From Pseudonocardiales bacterium (lineage in GTDB: Bacteria > Actinomycetota > Actinomycetes > Mycobacteriales > Pseudonocardiaceae): a DNA stretch of 64,000 bases. Position 1 is the first letter of the stretch. Each line of letters starts with the position of its first letter. This document shows positions 45,540 through 55,812 of the stretch, in pieces. The notes under the pieces were generated by a model, which saw only the letters and a program-made list of their open reading frames with translations, was not told the origin of the DNA and ran no database searches. A program made the position numbers and the translations under genes. The stretch covers positions 48,839-112,838 of the forward strand of contig JAFAWY010000131.1 in assembly GCA_019241525.1 (NCBI GenBank). Direction: 5' to 3'.

Positions 45540-46427
45540 TCAGTACCGGTCGACGGCAGGAGGTGTCGCGTCGGAACCGGATACCCCCAGGGTGGCGTGG
45601 TAAATGGTTTGCCATGTGCCGTCCTGAGCAGCGGCATCCAGGATGTCGTTCATCTTGGCGCGCAGCGCGTCGTCCCCGTGCGGTAGACCAACCCCATAGG
45701 GCTCCTGGGAGAATGGCTTACCGACTACCTTGAGATGCTGAGGATCCTGGGCGGCGTAGCCCTTGAGGATGGCGTCATCTGTGGTCACCGCGTCCACTTG
45801 ACCAGCGAGCAACTGATCGACGCACTGGGAATAATTCTGGAACTCGACGATCTTGTCGGTGAGGTTCTGTTCCCGGACACGGCGAATCGGGGTCGATCCG
45901 GTCGCTGAGCAGACCCGCTTGCCTTTAAGCGTTTCGGGCCCGGTGATTGATTGATCGTCGGCTTTCACGAGCAGGCTTTGACCGGCAATGAAGTAGGGGC
46001 CAGCAAACGCGATAAGCTTTTTCCGGGCATCGTTGATCGTATACGTGCCCACGTAGTAGTCGATCTGCCCATTGATGATCGATTGCTCCCGAGCTGCCGA
46101 CGGAATCGCCTGATATTGGATCTTTGTGTTCGGATCGAACCCGAGCTTGGCTGCGATGAGTCGGGCCATCTCGATATCGAAACCCTCGTACTTGTTAGTC
46201 CGTGGGTTGAGATAACCCAGGCCTGGTTGATCGTTCTTCACGCCGATGATGACGGTGCCGCGCTGGGTCATCCGCGCAAAGGTGGGCGAACCGACAACGG
46301 TGACGTTGTGGGCCACATTCGGAGCCGTCACCGTGGTATTGCCGGCACCCGGCGAAGTCTCCCGGCCGCAGGCCACCAGTACGAGGCCGCTGACCAGCAG
46401 CCCGACTGCCATCGCCTGTAGCTTCAT
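45540..46427 (-). CDS. gluB: Glutamate-binding lipoprotein GluB-like
   Basis: A 295-residue family 3 solute-binding protein. It has a lipoprotein signal with hydrophobic core and lipobox LVAC, giving Cys20 as the lipid-modified residue. The binding fold is clear: VIIGVKNDQPGLGYLNPRTNKYEGFDIEMARLIAAKLGF (split), INGQIDYYVGTYTIN, VCSATGSTP, YGVGLPHGDDALR. It captures glutamate outside the membrane and delivers it to GluC/GluD. It lies 24 bases after gluA. Confidence 0.9.
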   Translation of the reverse strand: MKLQAMAVGLLVSGLVLVACGRETSPGAGNTTVTAPNVAHNVTVVGSPTFARMTQRGTVIIGVKNDQPGLGYLNPRTNKYEGFDIEMARLIAAKLGFDPNTKIQYQAIPSAAREQSIINGQIDYYVGTYTINDARKKLIAFAGPYFIAGQSLLVKADDQSITGPETLKGKRVCSATGSTPIRRVREQNLTDKIVEFQNYSQCVDQLLAGQVDAVTTDDAILKGYAAQDPQHLKVVGKPFSQEPYGVGLPHGDDALRAKMNDILDAAAQDGTWQTIYHATLGVSGSDATPPAVDRY

Positions 46428-46451
46428 CTGCCTCTCCCGTTGCTGTATCTG

Positions 46452-47210
46452 TCAGTGAGTCAAGATCTTGCCCAGGAAATCTTTGGCACGGTCGGAGCGC
46501 GGCGCGGTGAAGAACTGATCGGGCGGCGAGTCCTCGACGATCTCGCCGACGGACATGAACACCACCCGGTCTGCGGCGCGACGGGCGAAGCCCATCTCGT
46601 GAGTGACGACCAACATGGTCATGCCCTCCTGGACCAGCGAGGTCATCACGTCGAGGACCTCCTGCACCATCTCGGGATCCAGCGCGGACGTCGGCTCGTC
46701 AAACAGCATCACCTTCGGGCGCATGGCCAGCGCCCGGGCGATTGCGGCGCGTTGTTGCTGCCCGCCTGAAAGCTGCGCCGGGTATTTGTCAGCCTGGTCG
46801 CTGATCCCTACTCGGGCGAGCAATTGCATCGCGGCCTGGCGAGCGTCCGCTTTACCAAGCTTGCGGACCAGCACTGGAGCGAGCGCCACATTTTGCACGA
46901 TCGTCTTGTGCGCAAAAAGATTGAACTGCTGGAACACTATGCCGACGTCGGCGCGTAGCCGCGCCAGCGCCCGGCCCTCTGCGGGCAGTGCGACTCCATC
47001 GATCTCGATGCGGCCTGCATCGATCGGCTCCAGCCTGTTGATCGTGCGGCACAGTGTCGATTTACCCGCTCCAGACGGTCCGAGCACGACGACTACCTCG
47101 CCGCGGTTGATCTCCAGATTGATGTCCTTCAACACTGGTTGTGACCCGAAACGCTTGTGCACCCCTACCAACCGGATCATCGGCGGGGTGGCCTTGGCGG
47201 GCGAGCTCAT
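46452..47210 (-). CDS. gluA: Glutamate ABC transporter ATP-binding protein GluA-like
   Basis: A 252-residue ABC ATPase powering glutamate uptake. Walker A is [15 protein letters not shown], the Q-loop [12 protein letters not shown], the signature [15 protein letters not shown], Walker [16 protein letters not shown], and the H-loop [12 protein letters not shown] 47210 follows GGAGGAC at a good distance; a later in-frame Met at 47180 is less well supported. It heads the operon gluA-gluB-gluC-gluD and is divergent from miaB. Confidence 0.92.
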   Translation of the reverse strand: MSSPAKATPPMIRLVGVHKRFGSQPVLKDINLEINRGEVVVVLGPSGAGKSTLCRTINRLEPIDAGRIEIDGVALPAEGRALARLRADVGIVFQQFNLFAHKTIVQNVALAPVLVRKLGKADARQAAMQLLARVGISDQADKYPAQLSGGQQQRAAIARALAMRPKVMLFDEPTSALDPEMVQEVLDVMTSLVQEGMTMLVVTHEMGFARRAADRVVFMSVGEIVEDSPPDQFFTAPRSDRAKDFLGKILTH

Positions 47211-47387
47211 CCGGGTCCTCCAGGAGGGAGAGGCCGTCGACGTCATCCCTACCATGTGTGGCCCCGGAAATTTCATCGTGGCCAGGACTGCTCTGCGTTA
47301 CGTACCGGGCAGTGGCCTGCCGAGGGTGGTCCTACAACAGCTTCGGGCCGGCCTTACCCTGGAGGTTGCGGAAGGAATGAGCAGTCG

Positions 47388-48860
47388 ATGACGGCGAGCA
47401 TTGAGCAGCGTCCACGCAGCTACCGCGTGCGGACTTTCGGCTGCCAGATGAACGTGCACGATTCCGAGCGGCTAGCTGGGCTGCTGGAAGCGGCGGGGTA
47501 CGTGCCCGCCGAGCAGGACGCCACTCCTGACGTCGTCGTGCTCAACACCTGCGCCGTCCGGGAGAACGCTGACAACCGGCTCTACGGCAATCTGGGCCAG
47601 CTGCGCCCGATCAAGCGCGACCATCCCGGGATGCAGATTGCTGTCGGTGGCTGCCTGGCCCAGAAGGATCGCGGCGAGATCACGCGCCGGGCCCCCTGGG
47701 TCGACGTGGTATTCGGCACTCACAACATCGGCTCACTGCCGGTGTTGCTCGAGCGGGCCCGGCACAACAATGCAGCTCAGATCGAGATTGCCGAGGCGCT
47801 GGAGGTCTTCCCGTCGTCACTGCCCGCCAAGCGTGACTCGGCGCACTCTGCATGGGTGTCGATTTCGGTGGGGTGTAACAACACGTGCACCTTTTGCATC
47901 GTGCCGGCCTTGCGCGGCAAGGAGGTCGACCGGCGTCCGGGTGAGGTGCTCGCCGAGATCGAAGCGCTGGTGGCCGAGGGCGTGCTTGAGGTGACCTTGC
48001 TGGGGCAAAACGTCAATGCTTACGGTGTCGGGTTCGGGGATCGGCGGGCTTTCGGTAACCTGCTGCGCGCCTGCGGGCGGATTGACGGTCTGGAGCGGGT
48101 CCGCTTTACCTCACCGCATCCCCGGGATTTCACCTCAGATGTCATCGAGGCGATGGCAGCCAGCCCGAATGCCTGTCACCAGTTGCACATGCCGCTGCAG
48201 TCCGGGTCAGATGCCGTGCTGGCGGCGATGCGCCGGTCGTACCGGGTGAAGCGCTACCTCGGCATCATCGGTGAGGTGCGCGCTGCGATACCAGACGCGG
48301 CTTTGTCCACCGATATCATCGTGGGCTTTCCCGGTGAGACCGAAGCCGATTTCCAGGCGACCTTGGATGTGGTGCGGCAGGCGCGTTTCGCTCAGGCTTT
48401 CACTTTCCAGTACTCGCCCCGTCCGGGCACGCCGGCAGCGAAGATGGCAGGGCAGGTGCCTAAGCCGATCGTTCAGGAACGCTACGAGCGTCTTGTGGCG
48501 CTGCAGGAAAGCATCTCTTGGGAGCTCAACCGTAATCTGGTGGGTAGCGTGGTAGAGGTGCTGGTTTCGGAAGGCGAGGGTCGCAAGGACGTGGCGACTC
48601 AGCGAATGAGCGGGCGGGCCAGGGATGGCCGGCTGGTGCATTTTCAACCGGGTGACACCGACGTCCGCCCGGGCGACGTGGTGCTGGCGGAGGTCACCTA
48701 CGGCGCGCCGCACCATCTGGTGTCCGAAGCACCATTGCGGGCACACCGGCGGACTGTTGCGGGTGATGCGTGGGCGGCTGGTCGCTGCGCCACGGCAGGG
48801 TCGACTTCCACCCCGCCTGTGGTGCTCGGCTTGCCCTCGTTCAGCTGGCGGGCAACATGA
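47388..48860 (+). CDS. miaB: tRNA (N6-isopentenyl adenosine(37)-C2)-methylthiotransferase MiaB
   Basis: The 490-residue radical-SAM enzyme adds a methylthio group to i6A37 of tRNAs reading UNN codons, acting after MiaA encoded in the same region. The N-terminal cluster cysteines lie in [15 protein letters not shown] and VGGCLAQK. The radical SAM motif is [18 protein letters not shown] (CxxxCxxC), and a C-terminal TRAM domain spans about residues 375-440. The last 45 residues are an unconserved tail. ATG 47388 has GAAGGA upstream. The stop overlaps the next start (ATGA). Confidence 0.95.
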   Translation: MTASIEQRPRSYRVRTFGCQMNVHDSERLAGLLEAAGYVPAEQDATPDVVVLNTCAVRENADNRLYGNLGQLRPIKRDHPGMQIAVGGCLAQKDRGEITRRAPWVDVVFGTHNIGSLPVLLERARHNNAAQIEIAEALEVFPSSLPAKRDSAHSAWVSISVGCNNTCTFCIVPALRGKEVDRRPGEVLAEIEALVAEGVLEVTLLGQNVNAYGVGFGDRRAFGNLLRACGRIDGLERVRFTSPHPRDFTSDVIEAMAASPNACHQLHMPLQSGSDAVLAAMRRSYRVKRYLGIIGEVRAAIPDAALSTDIIVGFPGETEADFQATLDVVRQARFAQAFTFQYSPRPGTPAAKMAGQVPKPIVQERYERLVALQESISWELNRNLVGSVVEVLVSEGEGRKDVATQRMSGRARDGRLVHFQPGDTDVRPGDVVLAEVTYGAPHHLVSEAPLRAHRRTVAGDAWAAGRCATAGSTSTPPVVLGLPSFSWRAT

Positions 48861-49330
48861 GTTCCGATCCCGACGGCATCGCCGGCCTGCGTGCCGAGAT
48901 CGACGCGGTGGAGCGGGCCACGCTACGCCGGGTCGAGCCGGGGGGCCGGGTGGTGGCGATCTCCGCAGCAATCATGGTGCTGTTGCTCGCCGTGACGCTG
49001 CCCTGGGTAGGGGAGGCCAGCGGCTGGGATGTGCTCAGCGGTATGGCCAATCCCGCCGACCGAGTGGGGTTGCTGCCGCGGATGTTCGGAGGTGTCGCCC
49101 TGGCCGCAGGGATCGGCCTATCCGGGCTAGCACTGGTCACTCACCGCTGGGGCCTGGTCTGGGCCAGTGCTCTGGGCTGCACCTATTGTGTCCTCGACGG
49201 GGTCTGGGCGATCTGGTCCCGGCAGACCGCGCACAGTGGCCATGGCCCCGGTATCGGGCTGGTGCTGGCGGTGCTGGCGATGGTGGTGCTCGCCGTGCAG
49301 TGGCTCAAGCTCGCCCTGTCGCGTAAGTAA
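48857..49330 (+). CDS. Small membrane protein, Rv2732c-like
   Basis: A 157-residue protein with a short N-terminal cytoplasmic helix rich in charged residues and four hydrophobic segments ([83 protein letters not shown], the last three in sequence). It matches in position and design the conserved membrane protein Rv2732c that follows miaB in mycobacteria. The function is unknown. ATG 48857 overlaps the miaB stop; the frame extends to 48770 inside miaB without support. It is convergent with the DUF349 gene at 14 bases. Confidence 0.8.
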   Translation: MSSDPDGIAGLRAEIDAVERATLRRVEPGGRVVAISAAIMVLLLAVTLPWVGEASGWDVLSGMANPADRVGLLPRMFGGVALAAGIGLSGLALVTHRWGLVWASALGCTYCVLDGVWAIWSRQTAHSGHGPGIGLVLAVLAMVVLAVQWLKLALSRK

Positions 49331-49344
49331 CTGCGCGGCGGAAC

Positions 49345-50637
49345 CTACCGGCTGGTGACCGCACGCTCGGCCGCAGCCAACCACTCTCGCCATTGATCGG
49401 CCTGAGCCTGCGCGGTGTTGGCCCGGCGGTCATCCCCGGCGGCACGAGCCTTCGCTGCCTGCGCCTCGTACTGCTCCACCCGCTCCCGGAACTGGGCGAC
49501 CCGAGCCTCAGACTCAGAATCGCTATGCCGCCACTGTGCATTGGCAGCCGCGCGAATGCGGTCCTCCACGACCCGTAACCGACCCTCCAACTCCCGGACT
49601 CGTTCCCGCGGGACTTTGCCGATGGCGTCCCAACGTTCCTGGATGCTACGCAGCTGTGCCCGAGCTGCTTCGATGTCACCGGAGGGGTCGATTCGCTCCG
49701 CGGCCGCGACTAGCTCTCGCTTACGCGCCACATTGCGGTCGAGCTCCGAATCCCGGCCGGACAACGCGGCGGAACGAGCGCTGAAGAAGGATTCCTGGGC
49801 GGTGCGGAACCGCTGCCACAACGCGTCGTCGGCTTCCTTGGGAGCGCGCCCGGCAGCCTTCCACTCAGCCATGAGGTGCCGGAAGCGGCTGGCAGTGCCG
49901 CCCCAGTCGGTGGAGCTGGCCAGCTTCTCCGCTTCGACGACGAGCTCTTCCTTGCGATTGCGGGCTCCGATGCGCTGCCTGTCGAGCTCAGCGAAGTGCG
50001 CCCCACGACGTCGCACGAACGCATCTCGCGCCTTGGAGAACCGGCGCCACAACGCCTCGTCGTTCTTGCGGTCAACGCCTTTGATCGTCTTCCACTCGTC
50101 CAGGATGGTGCGCAGCCGATCGCCGCCGGCCTTCCACTGGGTGGACTCGGCACCGATCTGCTCGGCCTCTTCCACCAGGGCTTCTTTGCGGGCGGTAGCT
50201 TCGGCCCGGGCCTGTTCCCGGGCCGCCTTGGCGTTGGCAAGGATCTCTTCGGCGAGCCGCTGTAAGTGGTCCAGCAATGCGGTAAGCCCGACAAGGTCAC
50301 CCACGACCGTCGGATGGATGAGTTCGTCGCGCAACGTGCGCACCCGCGACAATGCCTGCTTGGGATCACCCACCCCGGAGGTCAGCCGTGTTTGCAGCAG
50401 TTCAGCTTCGGTCAGAAGGTCGTCGAACCGGCGGGCGAAGTGCGCCAGACCCTCTTCCGCAGTCCCGGCCTGCCAGGAACCGACTGGTATTTCACCATCA
50501 GCGGTCTGCGTATACACCGTGCCGTCTGGCGCTATCCGCCCCCAACGTTGCGGATCACGACAGGCCCGTGCGACGACCGGTGGAGGACCGGCTGGAATCC
50601 CGGAAGCCAGATGTTGATCGGTGTGGTTCTCGGTCAT
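49345..50637 (-). CDS. DUF349 domain protein, Rv2731-like
   Basis: A 430-residue, largely alpha-helical and coiled-coil protein with at least three DUF349 repeats. Each contains a W-x-x-I/M-G/K...D..LW.RF pattern, as in WKTIKGVDRKNDEALWRRF, WKAAGRAPKEADDALWQRF and WDAIGKVPRERVRELEGRL. It is the Rv2731 equivalent, also transcribed against miaB. No enzymatic motif is visible and the role is not established. ATG 50637 is used; the upstream extension to 50694 is not conserved. It is divergent from the Rv2728c-like gene. Confidence 0.85.
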   Translation of the reverse strand: MTENHTDQHLASGIPAGPPPVVARACRDPQRWGRIAPDGTVYTQTADGEIPVGSWQAGTAEEGLAHFARRFDDLLTEAELLQTRLTSGVGDPKQALSRVRTLRDELIHPTVVGDLVGLTALLDHLQRLAEEILANAKAAREQARAEATARKEALVEEAEQIGAESTQWKAGGDRLRTILDEWKTIKGVDRKNDEALWRRFSKARDAFVRRRGAHFAELDRQRIGARNRKEELVVEAEKLASSTDWGGTASRFRHLMAEWKAAGRAPKEADDALWQRFRTAQESFFSARSAALSGRDSELDRNVARKRELVAAAERIDPSGDIEAARAQLRSIQERWDAIGKVPRERVRELEGRLRVVEDRIRAAANAQWRHSDSESEARVAQFRERVEQYEAQAAKARAAGDDRRANTAQAQADQWREWLAAAERAVTSR

Positions 50638-50806
50638 GCCGGCCTTCCTCGACCTCGTGCCCGCCGCCGCTTTGCGCGGGCGCCCCGACTGCACAAGCTG
50701 TGCACCTCGACCGGGTCGCTATCGACTTGCCCGGCTCGGGCCGCATTGAAGCAGTTCAGGTGCTCGGGCAGGAAAGCTGGGGCGAAGTGGGCACTAACCT
50801 GCAGCG

Positions 50807-51550
50807 GTGATCGTACGCGTGGCGGTGGTGCCGCATCCACCACTCCTGGTACCGGAATTAGCGGCCGGCGCTGCAGCGGAGACCGCGCCGCTGCGTGATG
50901 CTTGCCTGGCGGCGGCCAGTGCGCTCGCGCAACTGTGCCCGCGTTGGATTGCTATTGCCGCGGTGAACCCGGCCGAGGCCACTGGGCTAGCAGGCAGCTT
51001 CGCCGGCTACGGCGCCGATGTTGAGGTGGCGCTGTGCCCACAGGCCACGCCGGCTGATCGCGCCGAACTTCCGCTGCCGCTGCTGATTGCAGGGTGGTTG
51101 CGTGGTGAGGTCGGTGCGGCGCAGGTGACGGTCTCGGCGGTACCGCCGGGATCCAGCGCTGAACAGTGTCGCCGCATGGGCACCGAACTTGCGCAGCGGC
51201 TGCGCCGGAATGGTGATCCAGTGGCGCTGCTCGTACTCGGCGACGGTGCGGCAACGCACACCCTGCGGGCCCCGGGATATCTGGACAACCGGGCGCATCA
51301 GCTGGATACAGCGGTTGCCGAAGCATTCGCTACGGCCAACTGCGGTGCGCTGCTAGACCTCGACGCTGCGTTGGCCAGCGAATTGCTCGTCGCGGGGCGG
51401 GAGGCCTGGCAGGTCGGCGCAGCTGCCGCCCAGTTGCTCGCCCCGGCCTACCACGGTGAGCTGCTGTACTCGGCTGCTCCATACGGGGTCGCCTACCACG
51501 TGGCGCTGTGGGACGCCGTCGCGCCGGACAGGCCGGAGAGCCAGCCATGA
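50807..51550 (+). CDS. Class III extradiol dioxygenase-like (LigB-fold) protein, Rv2728c-like
   Basis: A 247-residue protein with the start [17 protein letters not shown], the first metal-ligand type segment of LigB-fold proteins, and a later [18 protein letters not shown] strand. The full set of iron ligands is not obvious, so catalytic activity is uncertain. It matches the Rv2728c position directly upstream of miaA. GTG 50807 starts the protein; the stop overlaps the miaA ATG (ATGA), indicating coupling with tRNA modification genes. Confidence 0.75.
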   Translation: MIVRVAVVPHPPLLVPELAAGAAAETAPLRDACLAAASALAQLCPRWIAIAAVNPAEATGLAGSFAGYGADVEVALCPQATPADRAELPLPLLIAGWLRGEVGAAQVTVSAVPPGSSAEQCRRMGTELAQRLRRNGDPVALLVLGDGAATHTLRAPGYLDNRAHQLDTAVAEAFATANCGALLDLDAALASELLVAGREAWQVGAAAAQLLAPAYHGELLYSAAPYGVAYHVALWDAVAPDRPESQP

Positions 51551-52455
51551 ATCCGCGCGTGATCGCGGTGGTCGGCCCCACCGCCACAGGAAAGTCTGAC
51601 CTCGCCATCCAACTGGCCAGCCGGCTCGGTGGTGAGGTGGTCAATGCGGATGCGATGCAGCTGTACCGTGGCATGGACATCGGCACCGCGAAGCTCCCAG
51701 CCGCTGCGCGGCGCGGGGTGCGTCACCATCTTCTCGACGTCCTCGATGTCACCGAGACCGCCTCGGTGGCCGTCTACCAGCGCGATGCTCGCCGAATCGT
51801 GGAACGACTGCTCACTGCCGGTCGCGTGCCGGTGCTAGCCGGGGGCTCCGGCCTGTATGTGCGAGCGGTGCTGGACGAGCTGGACTTCCCCGGCACTGAA
51901 CCTGAGGTACGAGCCGCGCTTGAGGCCGAGTTGGCCGAACAAGGCGCATCCGTCCTGCATGATCGGTTGCATCGCCTCGATCCGGTAGCGGCCAGCCGGA
52001 TCCTCCCAAGCAACGGTCGGCGGCTAGTCCGTGCCTTGGAAGTCATCCGGATCACCGGACGCCCGTTCTCGGCGACCTTGCCGCGGCCCGGCCCAGCGCG
52101 CTACCGGGCCGTGATCCTGGGTCTGGACACCGACCCGGCCGCCCTCGACGCGCGCGTTGGCGACCGCGTGGATCATATGTTCGCGCAGGGTCTCGTCGCG
52201 GAAGTCCGCGACCTGCTGCGGTGCGGGCTACGGGTGGGCCGGACGGCGTCACGGGCGTTGGGCTACCAGCAGGTCATTGATGCCTTGGATGCCGGTAACG
52301 ATCCGGCTGCTGCTGCCGGCCCCACCGCAGCCGCGACCAGGCGCTTCATCCGCAGGCAGCGCAGCTGGTTCCGGCGGGATGACCGGATCAGATGGTTGGA
52401 CTGTCAGCAGCCCGACCTGCTTGATCGCGCACTCATGCACACGCGCAACGGTTAG
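51547..52455 (+). CDS. miaA: tRNA dimethylallyltransferase MiaA
   Basis: The 302-residue enzyme transfers a dimethylallyl group to A37 of tRNAs that read UNN codons, the first step before MiaB. The P-loop is [12 protein letters not shown] (residues 8-19), with [17 protein letters not shown] and [12 protein letters not shown], and later [10 protein letters not shown] and [14 protein letters not shown], typical of the family. It begins inside the stop of the preceding gene and is followed by dapF at 8 bases. Confidence 0.96.
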   Translation: MNPRVIAVVGPTATGKSDLAIQLASRLGGEVVNADAMQLYRGMDIGTAKLPAAARRGVRHHLLDVLDVTETASVAVYQRDARRIVERLLTAGRVPVLAGGSGLYVRAVLDELDFPGTEPEVRAALEAELAEQGASVLHDRLHRLDPVAASRILPSNGRRLVRALEVIRITGRPFSATLPRPGPARYRAVILGLDTDPAALDARVGDRVDHMFAQGLVAEVRDLLRCGLRVGRTASRALGYQQVIDALDAGNDPAAAAGPTAAATRRFIRRQRSWFRRDDRIRWLDCQQPDLLDRALMHTRNG

Positions 52456-52463
52456 GCTCACCG

Positions 52464-53297
52464 ATGATGGAGGAGGGTATCGAATTCCTCAAAGGGCACG
52501 GGACGGAGAACGACTTCATTCTGCTTCCCGACCTTTCTGGCGCGCTGGATCTCACACCGTCCCGGGTACGCGGACTGTGCGATCGGCATCGAGGCCTGGG
52601 TGCGGATGGCGTGCTGCGGGTGGTGCCCGGTGCATTGGTCGAGGATGCACCGCCAAGCGGCGAGGACTGGTTCATGGACTACCGTAATGCCGACGGTTCC
52701 ACCGCCGAGATGTGCGGCAACGGGGTCCGGGTATTTGCCCGGTACCTGATCGAGGCCGGCCTGGTGTCCGGTCCCGAATTCCGGATCGGCAGCAGAACTG
52801 GCTCGCGCCACGTGCGCAGCAATGACGACGGCACGGTGACCGTCGAAATGGGCCATGTGCACTGCGACGGCACCTCGACGGTGACCGTTGGCGGCGCGGC
52901 GTTCACCGGGATCATCGTCGATGTGGGCAACCCTCACCTGGCTTGCCTGACCGACGTTCCGGTGGAGCAGTTGGACCTGTCCGTGCCGCCGGGTCACGAT
53001 CCCGGGAATTTTCCGCACGGCATCAACGTCGAGTTTGTTAACGTGCTTGCGCCGGGACAGTTGCGGATGCGTGTGCATGAGCGAGGTGTGGGAGAGACCC
53101 GCTCATGTGGCACCGGAACGGTGGCTGCTCTGGCTGCGGCGCTTGCCGCGCAACGTCAACAGATCGGTGAAGCGGAGGTCCAGACTCTTGGAGGCCGCTT
53201 GCACGTGGCGATTTTCCCCGGCGGCAGCGCCCTGACCGGCCCCGCTGTGCTCGTCGCCCGAGGCTGGCTAGGTGTGGACTGGTGGGCGTCCTACTGA
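52464..53297 (+). CDS. dapF: Diaminopimelate epimerase
   Basis: The 277-residue epimerase converts LL- to meso-diaminopimelate, needed for lysine and for peptidoglycan cross-links. The two catalytic cysteines are present: Cys84 in DGSTAEMCGNGVR and Cys215 in GETRSCGTGTVAA. The N-terminus LKGHGTENDFILL is also typical. Start is ATG 52464 or the adjacent 52467. It is in line with miaA and followed by a strong inverted-repeat region before hflX. Confidence 0.95.
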   Translation: MMEEGIEFLKGHGTENDFILLPDLSGALDLTPSRVRGLCDRHRGLGADGVLRVVPGALVEDAPPSGEDWFMDYRNADGSTAEMCGNGVRVFARYLIEAGLVSGPEFRIGSRTGSRHVRSNDDGTVTVEMGHVHCDGTSTVTVGGAAFTGIIVDVGNPHLACLTDVPVEQLDLSVPPGHDPGNFPHGINVEFVNVLAPGQLRMRVHERGVGETRSCGTGTVAALAAALAAQRQQIGEAEVQTLGGRLHVAIFPGGSALTGPAVLVARGWLGVDWWASY

Positions 53298-53315
53298 CCG
53301 TTCGCTCTAAACAGC

Positions 53316-53340
53316 AGTCTGGATGCAGACTGTTATTTTT
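53316..53340 (+). terminator. Possible intrinsic terminator after dapF
   Basis: CAGTCT, a GGATGC loop and AGACTG form a 6-bp stem directly followed by TTATTTT. The stem is short, so it would be a weak terminator. The same bases take part in a longer 14-bp repeat, making an attenuator possible. Confidence 0.5.
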
Positions 53341-53370
53341 CGTTGGCGGATTACCGCAGTCTGCATCCAG
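53320..53370. repeat. 14-bp perfect inverted repeat between dapF and hflX
   Basis: CTGGATGCAGACTG (53320-53333) is repeated in inverted orientation as CAGTCTGCATCCAG (53357-53370), 23 bases apart. In RNA this long stem would exclude the short terminator-like hairpin that uses its left arm. It ends 47 bases before the hflX start. Confidence 0.85.
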
Positions 53371-53417
53371 AATGCATTCCCGACTGCTGACGACCTACTA
53401 CTGACGATGAGAGGCGT

Positions 53418-54845
53418 ATGACAACCTCACCGAGTTATCCGTTCCCGGGTCCCGGTCTCACTTCCCGAGGTGAGCTGGATCTCGAGGACCGTTCGGCACT
53501 GCGCCGGGTGCCAGGGCTGTCCACCGAACTGGCTGACGTCACCGAGGTCGAGTACCGGCAGCTGCGCTTGGAGCGCGTGGTGCTCGTCGGGGTCTGGACC
53601 GACGGTTCGGCGGCCCAGGCCGACGCGTCGCTGGCAGAGCTGGCCAGATTGGCCGAGACGGCTGGATCACAGGTGCTCGATGCGCTTGTCCAGCGCCGGG
53701 AACGCCCAGATCCAGCAACTTACATCGGTGCTGGGAAGGTTCTCGAACTGCGTGAGGCGGTCCTGGCGACCGGGGCTGACACGGTGATTTGCGACGGGGA
53801 ACTCACTCCCGGTCAGCTGCGGCAGTTGGAGGCCAAGCTCAAGGTGAAGGTGATCGATAGGACAGCACTGATCTTGGACATCTTCGCCCAACACGCCCGT
53901 TCCCGGGAAGGTAAGGCGCAGGTCGAACTGGCCCAGCTGCGCTACTTCCTGCCTCGGCTGCGGGGCTGGGGTGAGTCGCTGTCCCGGCAAGCCGGCGGCG
54001 CTGGCGGTGGCGCCGATGGTGGCGTGGGTACTCGCGGGCCTGGAGAAACCAAGCTGGAGACCGACCGCCGGCGAATCCACCACCGGATTGCCAAGCTTCG
54101 CCGTGAGATCGCCGCGATGCATACTGTCCGGGAGACCAAGCGCGGACGCAGGCGCGCCAACGAGGTGCCCAACGTCGCTATTGTCGGCTACACGAACGCA
54201 GGGAAGTCCAGCCTGCTCAACGTGATTACCGGGGCTGAGGTGCTGGTACAGGATGCCCTCTTCGCCACCCTGGATCCGACCACCCGACGGGCCACCACAC
54301 CGCAGGGTCGGGAGTACACGCTCACCGACACCGTCGGCTTTGTCCGTCACCTGCCGCACCAGTTGGTCGAAGCCTTCCGCTCCACATTGGAGGAAACCGC
54401 TGACGCAGACCTGGTACTGCATGTTGTGGACGGTGCCGACCCGATGCCCGAACGGCAAGTGACGGCGGTGCGCGAAGTCCTCGCGGAGATCACCGAAGGA
54501 CGTGATACTCCAATGGCGCCGGAGCTGGTGGTGGTCAACAAGATCGACGACGCTGATGAGCTGGTGTTGTCTCGGCTGCGCTGCTTGCTGCCGGAGGCAT
54601 CGTTCGTCTCGGCGCGGACTGGGTCCGGTATCAGCGGTCTGCTGCAGCGAATTTCTGACGCGCTGCCGCAACCACAGATTGAGGTGGATGCACTGGTGCC
54701 GTGGACCCAAGGTGCTTTGGTGGCCCGGGTGCACGCAGAGGGTGAGCTGCTGGCCACCGACCACACCGAGGATGGCACCCGGCTCCGTGCCCGGGTGCGG
54801 CCTGATCTTGCAGGCGCCCTGGCCGAGTACCTGGTGCGTGCCTGA
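53418..54845 (+). CDS. hflX: GTPase HflX
   Basis: The 475-residue ribosome-splitting GTPase rescues stalled ribosomes under stress. The N-terminal HflX domain includes VLVGVWTDG and GAGKVLELREAV, then a Gly-rich linker (GGAGGGADGG) and EETKLE-like GPGETKLETDRRRI. In the G domain G1 is GYTNAGKSSL, G3 DTVGFVRHLP and G4 NKID. The start is ATG 53418. The upstream inverted repeat could regulate it. It is convergent with lexA at 21 bases. Confidence 0.94.
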   Translation: MTTSPSYPFPGPGLTSRGELDLEDRSALRRVPGLSTELADVTEVEYRQLRLERVVLVGVWTDGSAAQADASLAELARLAETAGSQVLDALVQRRERPDPATYIGAGKVLELREAVLATGADTVICDGELTPGQLRQLEAKLKVKVIDRTALILDIFAQHARSREGKAQVELAQLRYFLPRLRGWGESLSRQAGGAGGGADGGVGTRGPGETKLETDRRRIHHRIAKLRREIAAMHTVRETKRGRRRANEVPNVAIVGYTNAGKSSLLNVITGAEVLVQDALFATLDPTTRRATTPQGREYTLTDTVGFVRHLPHQLVEAFRSTLEETADADLVLHVVDGADPMPERQVTAVREVLAEITEGRDTPMAPELVVVNKIDDADELVLSRLRCLLPEASFVSARTGSGISGLLQRISDALPQPQIEVDALVPWTQGALVARVHAEGELLATDHTEDGTRLRARVRPDLAGALAEYLVRA

Positions 54846-54866
54846 TCGGCCGGTTCACAACCATCT

Positions 54867-55619
54867 TTAAAGTCGGCGCAGCACCGCCACCACTCGGCCG
54901 AGGACGGTTGCTTGATCACCCGGAATCGGTTCATAAGCAGGGTTGTGCGGCAGCAGCCAGACATGCCCGTCTCGGCGCTTGAACGTTTTCACCGTCGCCT
55001 CACCGTCGATCATGGCTGCAACGATGTCACCGTTTTCGGCGTTAGGTTGCTGGCGGACGACCACCCAGTCCCCGTCGGTGATCGCCGCCTCGACCATGGA
55101 GTCACCAGTTACCCGCAGCAAGAACAGCGAACCTTCGCCGACGATTTCTTTCGGTAACGGGAACATGTCTTCGATGGCCTGCTCGGCGAGCACTGGACCG
55201 CCGGCGGCGATCCGTCCGACTACCGGCACGAAGACAGGACGGGGGTGCTGTGGTTGGCCGTCGGGGATCTCATCGGTGGTGTCCGGCGTGTTGTCGGCTG
55301 GCCGCACTCCGACTGCGCGGGGGCGGTTGTGATCACGGCGCAGGTATCCCTTGCGCTCCAGAGCGCGCAGCTGATGCGCCACCGATGATGTCGAGGTAAG
55401 CCCGACCGCTTCGCCGATCTCCCGGACACTGGGCGGGTAACCGACCCGCTCCACCCATTCCCGGATCACTTCGAGCACCCGCCGCTGTCGGGGCGTCAGG
55501 GCCCCGCCGGTGTCTCCGACATCAGGGAATGAGTGCAGCTGTGCCGCGTCATCAGGACCAGGTGCGGTTGGTGCGGTGGAACCGGTCACCTCCGGGTCAT
55601 CGCTGCGCTGTCGTCCCAC
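54867..55619 (-). CDS. lexA: LexA repressor
   Basis: The 250-residue SOS repressor cleaves itself at Ala139-Gly140 (RIAAGGP) upon contact with RecA filaments. The catalytic Ser is 174 in GDSMVE and the Lys 211 in TVKTF. The N-terminal winged helix ([36 protein letters not shown]) binds SOS boxes. GTG 55619 is the start because AGGAGG is 5 bases upstream; the frame is open to 55763 but would run over the SOS box. Its own box is 74 bases upstream, giving autoregulation. It is divergent from the LysM gene. Confidence 0.96.
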   Translation of the reverse strand: MGRQRSDDPEVTGSTAPTAPGPDDAAQLHSFPDVGDTGGALTPRQRRVLEVIREWVERVGYPPSVREIGEAVGLTSTSSVAHQLRALERKGYLRRDHNRPRAVGVRPADNTPDTTDEIPDGQPQHPRPVFVPVVGRIAAGGPVLAEQAIEDMFPLPKEIVGEGSLFLLRVTGDSMVEAAITDGDWVVVRQQPNAENGDIVAAMIDGEATVKTFKRRDGHVWLLPHNPAYEPIPGDQATVLGRVVAVLRRL

Positions 55620-55693
55620 AGTTCCTCCTCGTCTGACTGCCAGAACACGCCGAGTCGTCGTGTCGCTGACGCTAACCATCGTCATGCCAAAGA

Positions 55694-55709
55694 TCAAACG
55701 TTTGTTCGA
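55694..55709. promoter_or_regulatory. LexA box upstream of lexA
   Basis: On the lexA strand the site reads TCGAAC, AAAC, GTTTGA, one base from the palindromic consensus, as known for mycobacterial lexA. It lies 74 bases upstream of the chosen GTG. Confidence 0.85.
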
Positions 55710-55772
55710 ACAACACGCCGCACGATCACCGAGTTTGTCGGGGTGCCGTGATAGACACCGCACACAGTTCGA

Positions 55773-55788
55773 TCGAACTTGCGTTCGA
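55773..55788. promoter_or_regulatory. LexA box upstream of the LysM gene
   Basis: TCGAAC, TTGC, GTTCGA is a perfect actinobacterial SOS box. It ends 24 bases before the LysM ATG at 55813 and is separated by 63 bases from the lexA box. Confidence 0.9.
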
Positions 55789-55812
55789 TGTTACCCGCAC
55801 TGAGGAGTTGGG

